A DNA stretch of 64,000 nt. Origin: Deinococcus betulae. GTDB lineage: Bacteria > Deinococcota > Deinococci > Deinococcales > Deinococcaceae. The notes beneath the pieces were generated by a model. It did not search any database, was not told where the DNA came from, and was given only the letters and a program-made list of their open reading frames with translations. This document shows positions 22,791 to 30,762 of this stretch, one piece after another; the stretch's first letter is position 1, and every line of letters begins with the position of its first letter. The stretch lies in NCBI RefSeq assembly GCF_020166395.1, contig NZ_JAIQXU010000003.1, forward strand, positions 1 through 64,000. Reading direction: 5' to 3'. A program made the translations under genes and the position numbers.

Positions 22791-23654
22791 TCAAGACACA
22801 GGCGAGCTAACGGGGAGGCTGGGCAGCCCTTCGCCGCAGCGGCGGCAGTAGCGCGCGTCCGGTTCGTGGGGCGACAGGCCGCAGCGGGCGCAGGTCACGG
22901 CGGGGGCAGTGTCCAGCCAGGCGCCGCGCTGCGCCTGCGTCAGCCCCACAGTCACAATGCCCGTGGGCACCGCGATGATGCCGTAGCCCAGAATCATGAC
23001 CAGCGAGGCCAGCCCTTTACCCAGGGGCGTTTCCGGCGCAATGTCACCGTAGCCTACCGTCGTCATGGTCACGATGGCCCAGTAAATGCTGGTGGGAATG
23101 CTGGTAAAGCCGTGCTGGGGGCCTTCAACGACATACATCAGCGTGCCGACAATCACCACTAGGGTCAGCACCACCGCCAGAAAGACCGTGATTTTGGCCA
23201 GGCTGGCCTGCAGGGCCCGCGTCAGCACGCTGGCTTCGCTGAGGTACCGCACCAGCTTGAGGACTCTAAAGATGCGCAGCAGGCGCAGCACCCGCACGAT
23301 CAGCAGGTACTGCGCGCCGGGAAGCAGGAGGGCCAGGTACGCCGGCAGCAGGGACAGCAGATCCACCACCCCGAAAAAACTCCGCGCGTAATGCGAGGCC
23401 CGGCGCGCGGTCAGCAGCCGCAGCAGGTACTCGGCGGTAAACAGCGCCGTCAGGGTCCATTCGGCGGCGCGCAGTTGTGGGGCATACCGCGCCCGCAGTG
23501 GCGCCACGCTGTCCAGCATGACCGCCAGCACGCTGGCCAGAATCGCGGCGATGAGAAACAGGTCAAAGACCCGCCCCGCCCGCGTGTCCGAGTTGTAAAT
23601 GACGTCGCCCAGACGAACGCGCCAGGCGGCTCTGTGGTGTGCCTGACTGCTCAC
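22791..23654 (-). CDS. Voltage-gated-type potassium channel with a C-terminal zinc ribbon
   Basis: 287 aa six-transmembrane channel. S1 is about 29-48, S2 about 65-82 and S3 about 90-110. S4 is the arginine-rich RVLRLLRIFRVLKLVRYL. The pore filter is TVGYGD near 203, followed by S6. After S6 there is a cytoplasmic CARC-x12-CRRC zinc ribbon (about 253-274), an uncommon tail for this family. It should conduct K+ and sense membrane potential. Single gene, divergent from the carboxypeptidase. Confidence 0.9.
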   Translation of the reverse strand: MSSQAHHRAAWRVRLGDVIYNSDTRAGRVFDLFLIAAILASVLAVMLDSVAPLRARYAPQLRAAEWTLTALFTAEYLLRLLTARRASHYARSFFGVVDLLSLLPAYLALLLPGAQYLLIVRVLRLLRIFRVLKLVRYLSEASVLTRALQASLAKITVFLAVVLTLVVIVGTLMYVVEGPQHGFTSIPTSIYWAIVTMTTVGYGDIAPETPLGKGLASLVMILGYGIIAVPTGIVTVGLTQAQRGAWLDTAPAVTCARCGLSPHEPDARYCRRCGEGLPSLPVSSPVS

Positions 23655-23694
23655 GGCGGCAGTCTAGCGCCCGGCCCGCGCTACCCTGAGCGGC

Positions 23695-25191
23695 ATGACA
23701 CAACCCGAACCGTGGGCGGCGCTGCGGCGCCACTGGCAGGAACTGGCGGACCTGGGGGGCATCGGCGCGCTGCTGGGCTGGGACCAGAGCACCTACCTGC
23801 CGCGCGCGGGGGCCGCCAGCCGGGCGCGGCAGCAGGCGCTGCTCTCAGGGATTCGCCACGCGCGGGCCACCGACGCCGCCTACGGCCGCCTGCTGGACGG
23901 GGCGCAGGCCCAGGGCGACCTCACCCCGGTCCAGGCGCGCACCCTGGCCGTAGCGCGGCGCACCTTTGACCAGGCCACCCGCCTGCCCGCCGAATTCGTG
24001 CAGACCTTCTCGCAGCACGCGGGCGAAACCTATTCCGCCTGGGTGCAGGCGCGGCCTGAGAACGATTTTGCGCGTCTGGTGCCGCTGCTGGACAAGACCC
24101 TGGACCTCAGCCAGCAGGCCGCCGCGTACTTTCCCGAATTCGCCACGCCCATGGATTACTTTATTGACGCCGCCGACGAAGGTATGACCGCCGAGCAGGT
24201 AGACCGTGTCTTCACTGCGCTGCGCGAGGCCCTGGTGCCGATGGTGGACCAGGCAGCGGCGGCGCCCGTCCGCACCGATTTCCTGTCGCGCCACTACCCC
24301 ATTCCCGCCCAGTTGGCCCTGGGCGAGGCGATTGCCCGCGACTACGGCTACGACACCCAGGCGGGCCGCCAGGACCTGACCGCCCACCCCTTCATGACCC
24401 GGCTGGGCGCCCACGACGTGCGTATTACCACCCGCGTGCGCGAGGACGACCCCACCGACGCCCTGTATTCCACCCTGCACGAAGCCGGCCACGCCATGTA
24501 CGAGCAGGGCGTGGCCGGGGACCTGCTGGATACCCCGCTGGGCGGCGGGGTCAGCGCGGGGGTTCACGAAAGCCAGTCGCGGCTGTGGGAAAACCTGGTG
24601 GGCCGCTCGCGCGCTTTCTGGGCCGGGCAATTTGGCCGCTTCCGCGACGCCTTCCCCGAGCAACTGGCGGACGTGACAGAGGACGAGATGTTCCGCGCGG
24701 TCAACGTGGTGCGCCGCAGCCTGATCCGTACCGATGCCGACGAACTGACCTACAACCTGCATGTCATCACCCGCTACGAACTGGAGCGCGACCTGCTGAG
24801 TGGCCGACTAGCGGTGCGCGACTTGGCGGACGCCTGGCACGCCGCTTACGAGACCAACCTCGGGCTGCGCGCGCCCAGCGATGTGGACGGCGTTTTGCAA
24901 GACGTTCACTGGTACGGCGGGCGCATTGGCGGGGCCTTTCAGGGCTACACGATAGGCAACGTCCTGAGCGCGCAGTTCTATGCGGCGGCGCAGGCCGCCA
25001 CCCCTGGCCTGGAGGGCGACCTGACGCGCGGCGACTTCACCCGCCTGCACGGCTGGCTGCGCGAGCAGGTCTACGCGCCCGGCCGCCTCTACACACCCGG
25101 CGACCTGGTGGAGCGCGTGACAGGCCAGCCCATGACCGTGGAGCCCTACCTAGCCTACCTGCGTGGCAAGTACGAAGGGCTGCAAGGCTGA
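23695..25191 (+). CDS. M32 metallocarboxypeptidase (TaqCP-like)
   Basis: 498 aa, the usual length for family M32. The zinc motif HEAGH is at residue 262, with the third-ligand Glu in HESQSRLWEN downstream; DXRXT-like and GYDTQAGRQDLTAHPF family blocks are present. A cytoplasmic zinc carboxypeptidase that removes C-terminal residues except proline. The SRA-HNH gene starts 2 bp past its stop, so the two are likely cotranscribed. Confidence 0.94.
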   Translation: MTQPEPWAALRRHWQELADLGGIGALLGWDQSTYLPRAGAASRARQQALLSGIRHARATDAAYGRLLDGAQAQGDLTPVQARTLAVARRTFDQATRLPAEFVQTFSQHAGETYSAWVQARPENDFARLVPLLDKTLDLSQQAAAYFPEFATPMDYFIDAADEGMTAEQVDRVFTALREALVPMVDQAAAAPVRTDFLSRHYPIPAQLALGEAIARDYGYDTQAGRQDLTAHPFMTRLGAHDVRITTRVREDDPTDALYSTLHEAGHAMYEQGVAGDLLDTPLGGGVSAGVHESQSRLWENLVGRSRAFWAGQFGRFRDAFPEQLADVTEDEMFRAVNVVRRSLIRTDADELTYNLHVITRYELERDLLSGRLAVRDLADAWHAAYETNLGLRAPSDVDGVLQDVHWYGGRIGGAFQGYTIGNVLSAQFYAAAQAATPGLEGDLTRGDFTRLHGWLREQVYAPGRLYTPGDLVERVTGQPMTVEPYLAYLRGKYEGLQG

Positions 25192-25193
25192 GC

Positions 25194-26003
25194 GTGACGC
25201 CGCTGGCTGGTGAGGTGCCGGGTGTGCCTGTGGGCACCTGCTTTGAAGGGCGCCGCGCCCTGAGAGAGGCCGGGGTGCACCGGCCCCTTCAGGCCGGCAT
25301 TGCAGGAACGGCCCTGGGCGGCGCGGTGTCGGTGGTGCTGTCCGGCGGCTACGAAGACGATCAGGACAGCGGCGAGCGCATTCTCTACACCGGCGAGGGT
25401 GGCCGCGACCCACGAACCGGGGCGCAGACCGCCCACCAGCTGCTCACGCGGGGCAACCTCACCCTGGCCCGCAGTCACCTGCTGGGCCAGCCGGTGCGGG
25501 TGATCCGCCGCGTGTCGGGGTCTACCTACCGCTACGACGGGCTGTTCCTCGTAACTGCTGTCTGGCACGAGGTGGGGCGCTCGGGTTACCTCATCTGGCG
25601 ATTTTTGCTGGAGGCGCAAATTTACCGGCCCGCCGGGCGACAGGTCACCACGCGCCTGAGTCGCAACAGCATTCACGCCGCCCAGGTCAAGGCGTGGCAT
25701 GACCACACCTGTCAGCTGTGCGGCCTGCGCCTGACCACGCCCGCTGGCCCTTACGCCGAAGCCGCGCACATTCGCCCCCTGGGCCAGCCGCACCACGGCC
25801 CCGACACGCCGGAGAATTTGCTGTGCCTGTGCCCCAACTGCCACGTTCAGTTTGATCTGGGCGGCGTGGGGGTCGCAGACGACCTGAGCCTCCTGGGACG
25901 CCCCGGCCTGCTGCGCCGGGTGCGCGCCCACTGCCCAGACGCCACCAACCTGGCCTACCACCGCGCGCACATTTACAGCGCAGAGATTGGCGACCCAGGC
26001 TGA
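25194..26003 (+). CDS. SRA/YDG-HNH endonuclease
   Basis: 269 aa, GTG start at 25194, 2 bp after the M32 stop. Residues about 8-145 are an SRA (YDG) domain with LSGGYEDDQDSGERILYTGEGG and SGSTYRYDGLF, which reads modified cytosine. Residues 170-225 are an HNH nuclease with CQLC, AEAAHIRPLG and CPNCH. This layout is that of modification-dependent (type IV) restriction enzymes. It probably cuts foreign DNA carrying modified cytosine. No methylase is adjacent, as expected for the type. Confidence 0.9.
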   Translation: MTPLAGEVPGVPVGTCFEGRRALREAGVHRPLQAGIAGTALGGAVSVVLSGGYEDDQDSGERILYTGEGGRDPRTGAQTAHQLLTRGNLTLARSHLLGQPVRVIRRVSGSTYRYDGLFLVTAVWHEVGRSGYLIWRFLLEAQIYRPAGRQVTTRLSRNSIHAAQVKAWHDHTCQLCGLRLTTPAGPYAEAAHIRPLGQPHHGPDTPENLLCLCPNCHVQFDLGGVGVADDLSLLGRPGLLRRVRAHCPDATNLAYHRAHIYSAEIGDPG

Positions 26004-26014
26004 ACCCCACACGC

Positions 26015-26056
26015 AAGGGCCGCGCTCGGAGGGGAAACACCTCGGCGCGGCCCTTT
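26015..26056 (+). terminator. Hairpin terminator after the SRA-HNH gene
   Basis: AAGGGCCGCGC (26015-26025) pairs with GCGCGGCCCTT (26045-26055) and ends in a TTT run. It starts 12 bp past the stop. Confidence 0.65.
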
Positions 26057-26275
26057 GGGCTGGGGGTGAAGAGGAGTGGGCACTTCGGCCCACGAAAGTT
26101 GAAGGTCCTTATTGTGTGCGCCGCCGCCTGACAGAACTCTGAAGCCAGGCGCCGCGCTCAGGGTAGAAAGAAGTCGTGAGGAACCGGGCGCGCCGTGCGC
26201 CTGATCCAGATTCCGTTTGGTTCGCGGACCCTTCGGCTCGCTCCCGATGGGTCCTCTCCACGCCCGGTGTCCGCC

Positions 26276-28501
26276 TTACTTGCGGCCCACGCCCGCCACC
26301 ACGTTCAGGGGCGTGTCCAGTTTCAGCCACAGGAACTCGTTGGCATCTTTCACGTCGGCGCCGCGCCCACCCGTGCCGGGGTAGTTGTTGTCGTTGGCGA
26401 CCAGAATGGTGTTGGCGTCCAGCACCAGCACGTTTTCAATGGTCACGTAGGGGAACTTGAACACGCCGCCCTGGGTGCTGGGGGCCAGGCCCTGGGGGTC
26501 TTTCACGTTCATCAAGTCGGCCACCAGCGTCTTTTTCAGGGTGCCGTCGGCGTTCTTTTCATTCAGGCTGACCAGATACACGCGCTTGGTTTTGGCTGCC
26601 GCGCCGCTCAAGTTGTCGCGTTCCAGCACCAAGTACTGCGTGGCATTCACCGGCGTCAGGTCGCCAATAGCGTTGGCAGCGTCGTCCAGGCCATAGCGGC
26701 CCGCCAGTGTCCACTGTTTGCCCGCCGGGTCGTAAGCGTGGAGGCGCAGCTGACCGGGCAGGTCGCCCGTCACCGTTTTTTCCAGCAGGGCGTACAGCGT
26801 CTTGCCGTCCGGGCTGAGGGTCACGCCTTCAAAGCCGCCGCTGCCGCCCAGATTGGCCGCCGCGCTGCTGGTGCCCAGGGCGTAGGCCGGGTTCTGGGGG
26901 CTGCGAACCTCGGGGGCCGTGTAGCCGCCCACCACGCGGGCTCCCGTGGCGGGAAAGTCGGTAAAGAAACCGTCCACACCGGCGCGCAGGGCCTGACGCA
27001 TCTCGGCTTCGGGGTCATTGGCATAGCCCGGCAGGAGGTAGGTGGCCTCGTTGCGGAAGGTCCAGGGGTGAACCAGCAGCCCGGCGGCGTGGGCACGGGT
27101 CACGAAGTCGGTGGTCACGCCCTTGTCGTCAATAATCCAGCGCTTGTAGGCGCCCACGCCGCTGGCGTAGGTGGCCAGCTCCTTCAGGCCGGCGTCGGTC
27201 GTCAGGACCCCGTATTTGCGGGTGTCGCTCTTGGCGGCCCAGTCGTAGGGCGCTTCGTCGGCGCTGCTGACCAGCTGCACCAGCGGCAGGGTCACGCCCG
27301 CCTTGGGCATGATGTTCGTCTTCAGGTCCTTGAGGTTGGCGGTTTCGAAGGACTGAATAAAGACCCGCGCCGGGTCGGTAAAGCCCTCTTTCTTCAGGGC
27401 GTCAATCAGCAGCTGCGAGGTGTTGACGCCCTGGGCCGCAAAGTAGGTGGGGTGCTTGGTTTCGGGATAAATGCCGACCTTGCGCCCGGTCTTCGCTTCC
27501 ACCTCTTTCACCAGCGCAATGACTTCAGTCAGCGTGGGAATCTGAAACTGGCCGTCGTAAGTCTTGCCGCGCAGGGCGGGCAGGCGCTCGACCGCCCGCA
27601 GGGTCTTCAGTTCGGCCAGGGTAAAGTCCTCGGCAAAGTAGCCGCGCACGTCCACGCCGTCCACCTTCTTGGTGGTCAGGCGGCCAGCGAACTCGGGGCG
27701 GGTGGCCACATCGGCGGTGGCTTCCAGCACCTTGCCGGCCGCGTCAACGGCGGCAATCACGGGCTCATGGCGGGCAATCAGCACGCCGTCTTTGGTCACC
27801 ACGAGGTCGGGCTCGATAAAGTCCGCGCCCCCCTCAATGGCGACCCGGTAGGCCTCCAGAGTGTGCTCGGGACGGGTGCCGCTGCTGCCCCGGTGCCCAA
27901 TCACGATGGGCGCCTGGCCGCGCAGGGTGAGCAGGCCCGGCAGGTTGGGCGTGGCGACCGGCGCGTCCAGCAGCCGCCCGTCGGCGCTGAAGTGCAGCAG
28001 GTAGGGCCCGAACTCGTCACCCACCCACAGGCTGCCGTCGGGGGCCACAGCGAAGCCCTCCACGTCAAAGTCGGCGCCGGTCAGCAGCCGCTCTGGGCTG
28101 GCTTCGTTGACGATCAGCCACGGCACCTTGCGGTCGGGGTCCCGCAACTGGATGAAGTCGCCCACACCCACCTTGCCCTGACCGGCCGGCGCCGTTTTGG
28201 CCGTCAGGTTCAGCCGGTACAGGCGCAGCAGGTAGTCGGCGCTGTTGGCCTTGCTGCCGTAGCCGTTGTCACTCAGAAACAGATAACTGCCGTCCTTGCC
28301 AAACTGCACGCCGGAAAAGCCCTGCACCGGCTGCGAAGAAAAGCGCGCCGGGCCGCGCAGCCCCGCCCCCGCATAGGCGCCACTGGCGGGCCCAGCGGCG
28401 AAGGTGTCGGCGGGCAACTCGGCGTAGCCGACCAGGGTGGCGGCAGAAGCGGGGGCGGCCAGGCTCAGCAGGGCCGTCAGACCAATCAGGGCGTGTCTCA
28501 C
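26276..28501 (-). CDS. Secreted glycerophosphodiesterase nested inside a phytase-like propeller
   Basis: 741 aa with a signal peptide (1-20). Residues about 21-197 and 529-741 look like the two halves of an esterase-like phytase-family propeller: FSGVQFGKDGSYLFLSDNG and DVEGFAVAPDGSLWVGDEFGPYLLHF in the first, FEGVTLSPDGKTLYALLEK in the second. Between them (198-528) is a complete GDPD domain: GHRGSSGTRPEHT, EPDLVVTKDGVLIARHEP, PETKHPTYF, a WTFRNEATY segment and a C-terminal GVDGFFTDFP. It should hydrolyse glycerophosphodiesters outside the membrane, for phosphate or glycerol. Starts 45 bp downstream of a second GDPD gene. Confidence 0.9.
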   Translation of the reverse strand: MRHALIGLTALLSLAAPASAATLVGYAELPADTFAAGPASGAYAGAGLRGPARFSSQPVQGFSGVQFGKDGSYLFLSDNGYGSKANSADYLLRLYRLNLTAKTAPAGQGKVGVGDFIQLRDPDRKVPWLIVNEASPERLLTGADFDVEGFAVAPDGSLWVGDEFGPYLLHFSADGRLLDAPVATPNLPGLLTLRGQAPIVIGHRGSSGTRPEHTLEAYRVAIEGGADFIEPDLVVTKDGVLIARHEPVIAAVDAAGKVLEATADVATRPEFAGRLTTKKVDGVDVRGYFAEDFTLAELKTLRAVERLPALRGKTYDGQFQIPTLTEVIALVKEVEAKTGRKVGIYPETKHPTYFAAQGVNTSQLLIDALKKEGFTDPARVFIQSFETANLKDLKTNIMPKAGVTLPLVQLVSSADEAPYDWAAKSDTRKYGVLTTDAGLKELATYASGVGAYKRWIIDDKGVTTDFVTRAHAAGLLVHPWTFRNEATYLLPGYANDPEAEMRQALRAGVDGFFTDFPATGARVVGGYTAPEVRSPQNPAYALGTSSAAANLGGSGGFEGVTLSPDGKTLYALLEKTVTGDLPGQLRLHAYDPAGKQWTLAGRYGLDDAANAIGDLTPVNATQYLVLERDNLSGAAAKTKRVYLVSLNEKNADGTLKKTLVADLMNVKDPQGLAPSTQGGVFKFPYVTIENVLVLDANTILVANDNNYPGTGGRGADVKDANEFLWLKLDTPLNVVAGVGRK

Positions 28502-28546
28502 GCCGGTACGGTGCCGCGCGTTCGTCAGGCCGGGGTGCGCTGCCCG

Positions 28547-29230
28547 TCAGGGGCGGGTCAACCGCGCGCCCAGCAAGACTGCCGGCTCGTCGCCAATCAG
28601 GCCGTCCACGCCCAGGGCACTCAGGCGGGCCACCTCGGCGGGGTCGTTAACGGTCCAGGCATTGAGCCGCCAGCCGTGGGCGCGGGCCAGGTCTAGCAGC
28701 GCCTCATCCACCACTTCGAAGGTGGGGTGCAGAGCGGCGCTGCCGGTCCAACGCATTGCGGCGCGCAACAGCGGCGCCGGGTAAGCGCGGTGGGTCAGCA
28801 GGCCCCGCTCCACCTGCGGCGCCAGGTTCCGCGCGGCCCGCAAAAGCGTGGGCATGAACGAACTCAGGATGACCCGCCGCGTCAGGCCGTAAGCCGTGAC
28901 CGCCTGCAAGGTGCCGGCCACGCGGTCATCGGGCCGCAGCCCTTCAAACTTCAGTTCGATGTTGACCCACGCGCCCGTATCAGCTGCCCAGGCCAGGGCC
29001 GCGTTCAGAGTCGGGACCAGTGGGGGCAGGTCGGCCACACACAGGCTGGGCAGCGCCCGCCCATCAGCCAGCACGGCGTCGTGGTGCACGACCAGGGTGC
29101 CGTCCATCAGGCGCCGCACGTCCAGCTCGACGCCGTCCAGCCCGGCGTCCAGGGCCGCCTGAAAGCCCGCCAGTGTGTTTTCAGGGTGCTGGCGCGGCGT
29201 GCCCCGGTGGCCCAGCAAGAGAGGGGTCAT
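28547..29230 (-). CDS. Cytoplasmic glycerophosphodiester phosphodiesterase
   Basis: 227 aa, UgpQ-like GDPD without a signal peptide. Catalytic blocks are GHRGTPRQHPENT, GVELDVRRLMDGTLVVHHD, NIELKFE and the C-terminal WTVNDPAEVARL and GVDGLIGDEPA. It hydrolyses glycerophosphodiesters to glycerol 3-phosphate plus an alcohol. It lies upstream of the secreted GDPD on the same strand, so the pair may scavenge outside and inside the cell. Confidence 0.92.
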   Translation of the reverse strand: MTPLLLGHRGTPRQHPENTLAGFQAALDAGLDGVELDVRRLMDGTLVVHHDAVLADGRALPSLCVADLPPLVPTLNAALAWAADTGAWVNIELKFEGLRPDDRVAGTLQAVTAYGLTRRVILSSFMPTLLRAARNLAPQVERGLLTHRAYPAPLLRAAMRWTGSAALHPTFEVVDEALLDLARAHGWRLNAWTVNDPAEVARLSALGVDGLIGDEPAVLLGARLTRP

Positions 29231-29534
29231 AGAGGCAGGGTACTGCGCGAGGTCGAAGGAATGGCCGTTCAGGACGCCGGCAGCATCACGGCTACCGAGT
29301 CTATCGGAGCGAACTGACCCCCCGCAGAGCAGGAAGGGAGCTGGCCAACGCCAGGCCCCGCACCCTTCAGCGTGTGGTCACGCCAGCAGCCGTTCGTCAT
29401 GACAAATCAAGGGAGACAGAACCTGGGCTGCGGAGCCTGCTCGGCGCCAGGTGGCCCCGCAATCCCCTGACCTTACCCCTTGACCTTGCCCCTGGGGCAG
29501 GGCGCACGCTAAGGGCACCTCCGGAGGACGCCCC
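29231..29534. other. Divergent intergenic region
   Basis: About 300 bp between the GDPD and MerR genes. It has no supported gene. The right end holds the MerR-type promoter listed separately and a GGAGGACG ribosome site. Confidence 0.5.
29480..29511 (+). promoter_or_regulatory. Candidate MerR-type promoter and operator
   Basis: TTGACC (29480-29485) and ACGCTA (29506-29511) are separated by 20 bp, the stretched spacer typical of MerR-activated promoters. The spacer holds a dyad CCTTGCCC-ctg-GGGCAGGG. It lies 24 bp before the MerR-family start codon, so autoregulation is likely. Confidence 0.6.
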
Positions 29535-30371
29535 ATGACCACCCCCGCCCCCCCACTGATGACCATCGGCGCGTTTGCGCGCGCCAGTCGCCTGAGTCTC
29601 AAGGCGCTGCGGCTGTACGGCGACCTGGGCCTCCTGGCCCCCGCGCGGGTGGACGCCCAGAGTGGCTACCGGCTGTACGCCCCGGACCAGCTGGCCGACG
29701 CCCGCCTGATCGCCCTGCTGCGCCAGACCGAGATGCCCCTGACCACCATTCGCGCTCTGCTGGACACACCCGGCCAGGACCGCCCAGCCGCGCTGCGCCT
29801 GCACCTGGCAGCCCTGGAAGCCGCCCACCGCCAGCGGCGCGACCTGGCCCGCCACCTCATTCAGCAGCTTGAAGGAGTGACCCCCATGACCCTCCCCCCC
29901 ATTCAGACCCGTGCCGTTCCCGCCCAGCCCGTCGTCACCCTGACCCATCACGTCTTTGTCGCTGACCTGCCCGCCACCATTGCCCGCAGCATGACGACTC
30001 TGATGGAGACGGTGAGGGCGCAGCAAGTGGACTTTGCCGATCCCCCGTTCGTCATCTTCCACGGCGAGGTCAACGCGGACAGCGACGGACCGGTTGAGAT
30101 CTGCATGCCCTATAGCGGCGCCCTGCAGCCCAGCGGGGAGGTGAAACTGCGCATCGAGCCGGCCCACGCCGAAACCTTTGTGGTCCTGAACAAGACCCAG
30201 TTCGAGTTCCCCGCCATTCTGGCCGCCTACGACGCCACCGCGGCTGCCGCGCAGGCCCAGGGCGAGTGCGGGCAGCTCAGCCCGCGTGAGGTCTATCCGT
30301 ATGACTGGGACGCCGCCGGACCGAATGATCCGGCCGGCGAGGTGGCCTGGCCGTACACACCGCGCACCTGA
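29535..30371 (+). CDS. MerR-family regulator with GyrI-like effector domain
   Basis: 278 aa. The winged helix at about 9-75 (LMTIGAFARASRLSLKALRLYGDLGLLAPARVD...GYRLYAPDQL) is MerR type. A short coiled helix follows. Residues about 120-278 are a GyrI/BmrR-like multidrug-binding domain (EICMPYSGAL, PREVYPYDWDAA). It probably senses a hydrophobic cation or drug. No efflux gene is adjacent. A ribosome site GGAGG precedes the ATG. Confidence 0.88.
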   Translation: MTTPAPPLMTIGAFARASRLSLKALRLYGDLGLLAPARVDAQSGYRLYAPDQLADARLIALLRQTEMPLTTIRALLDTPGQDRPAALRLHLAALEAAHRQRRDLARHLIQQLEGVTPMTLPPIQTRAVPAQPVVTLTHHVFVADLPATIARSMTTLMETVRAQQVDFADPPFVIFHGEVNADSDGPVEICMPYSGALQPSGEVKLRIEPAHAETFVVLNKTQFEFPAILAAYDATAAAAQAQGECGQLSPREVYPYDWDAAGPNDPAGEVAWPYTPRT

Positions 30372-30399
30372 CCCCCCGCCTCTCGCCTACCCTGAAGGC

Positions 30400-30762
30400 A
30401 TGAGCTACGCCGCCCACCTGGGCCTGACCGTGCAGGAAGCCAGCCCAGAACTGACCCGCGTGACCGTGACCGTCGGCCACGCGGGCCTGAACATGCACGG
30501 CAGCGCCCACGGCGGCCTGCTGTTCAGCCTGGCCGACGAGGCACTGGCGGTGATCAGCAACCTGGATGCCCAGGCGGTCGCCATTGAGACCCACCTCAGC
30601 TTCTTCCGGGCCGCGCGACCCGGCGACGCCCTGATGGCCCTGGCGACCCCCGAGCGGGTGGGCCGCACCCTGGCCACCTACCGCGTCGAGATTCGGCGCG
30701 AAACCGACTGGGAGCTGATGGCGCTGTTTCAGGGGACCGTCAGTCGTCGGGAGAAGAAGTAG
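30400..30762 (+). CDS. PaaI-family hotdog thioesterase
   Basis: 120 aa. The hotdog core is clear: LNMHGSAHGGLLFSLADEAL, with the nucleophile-side residues of PaaI, and AIETHLSFFRAARPGDALMA. It hydrolyses acyl-CoA, possibly phenylacetyl-CoA-related or hydroxyphenylacetyl-CoA. The ATG is 29 bp after the MerR-family stop, so the two may share a transcript. Its 3' end overlaps the convergent HsdR_N gene by 23 bp. Confidence 0.87.
   Translation: MSYAAHLGLTVQEASPELTRVTVTVGHAGLNMHGSAHGGLLFSLADEALAVISNLDAQAVAIETHLSFFRAARPGDALMALATPERVGRTLATYRVEIRRETDWELMALFQGTVSRREKK

Noticed and set aside
26195..28696. A long open frame on the plus strand opposite the GDPD gene
   Set aside because: It mirrors codon bias of the real minus-strand gene, is rich in Gly/His/Val and has no family features. 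Similar antisense frames opposite the sensor kinase, PP2C and G8 genes were rejected for the same reason.
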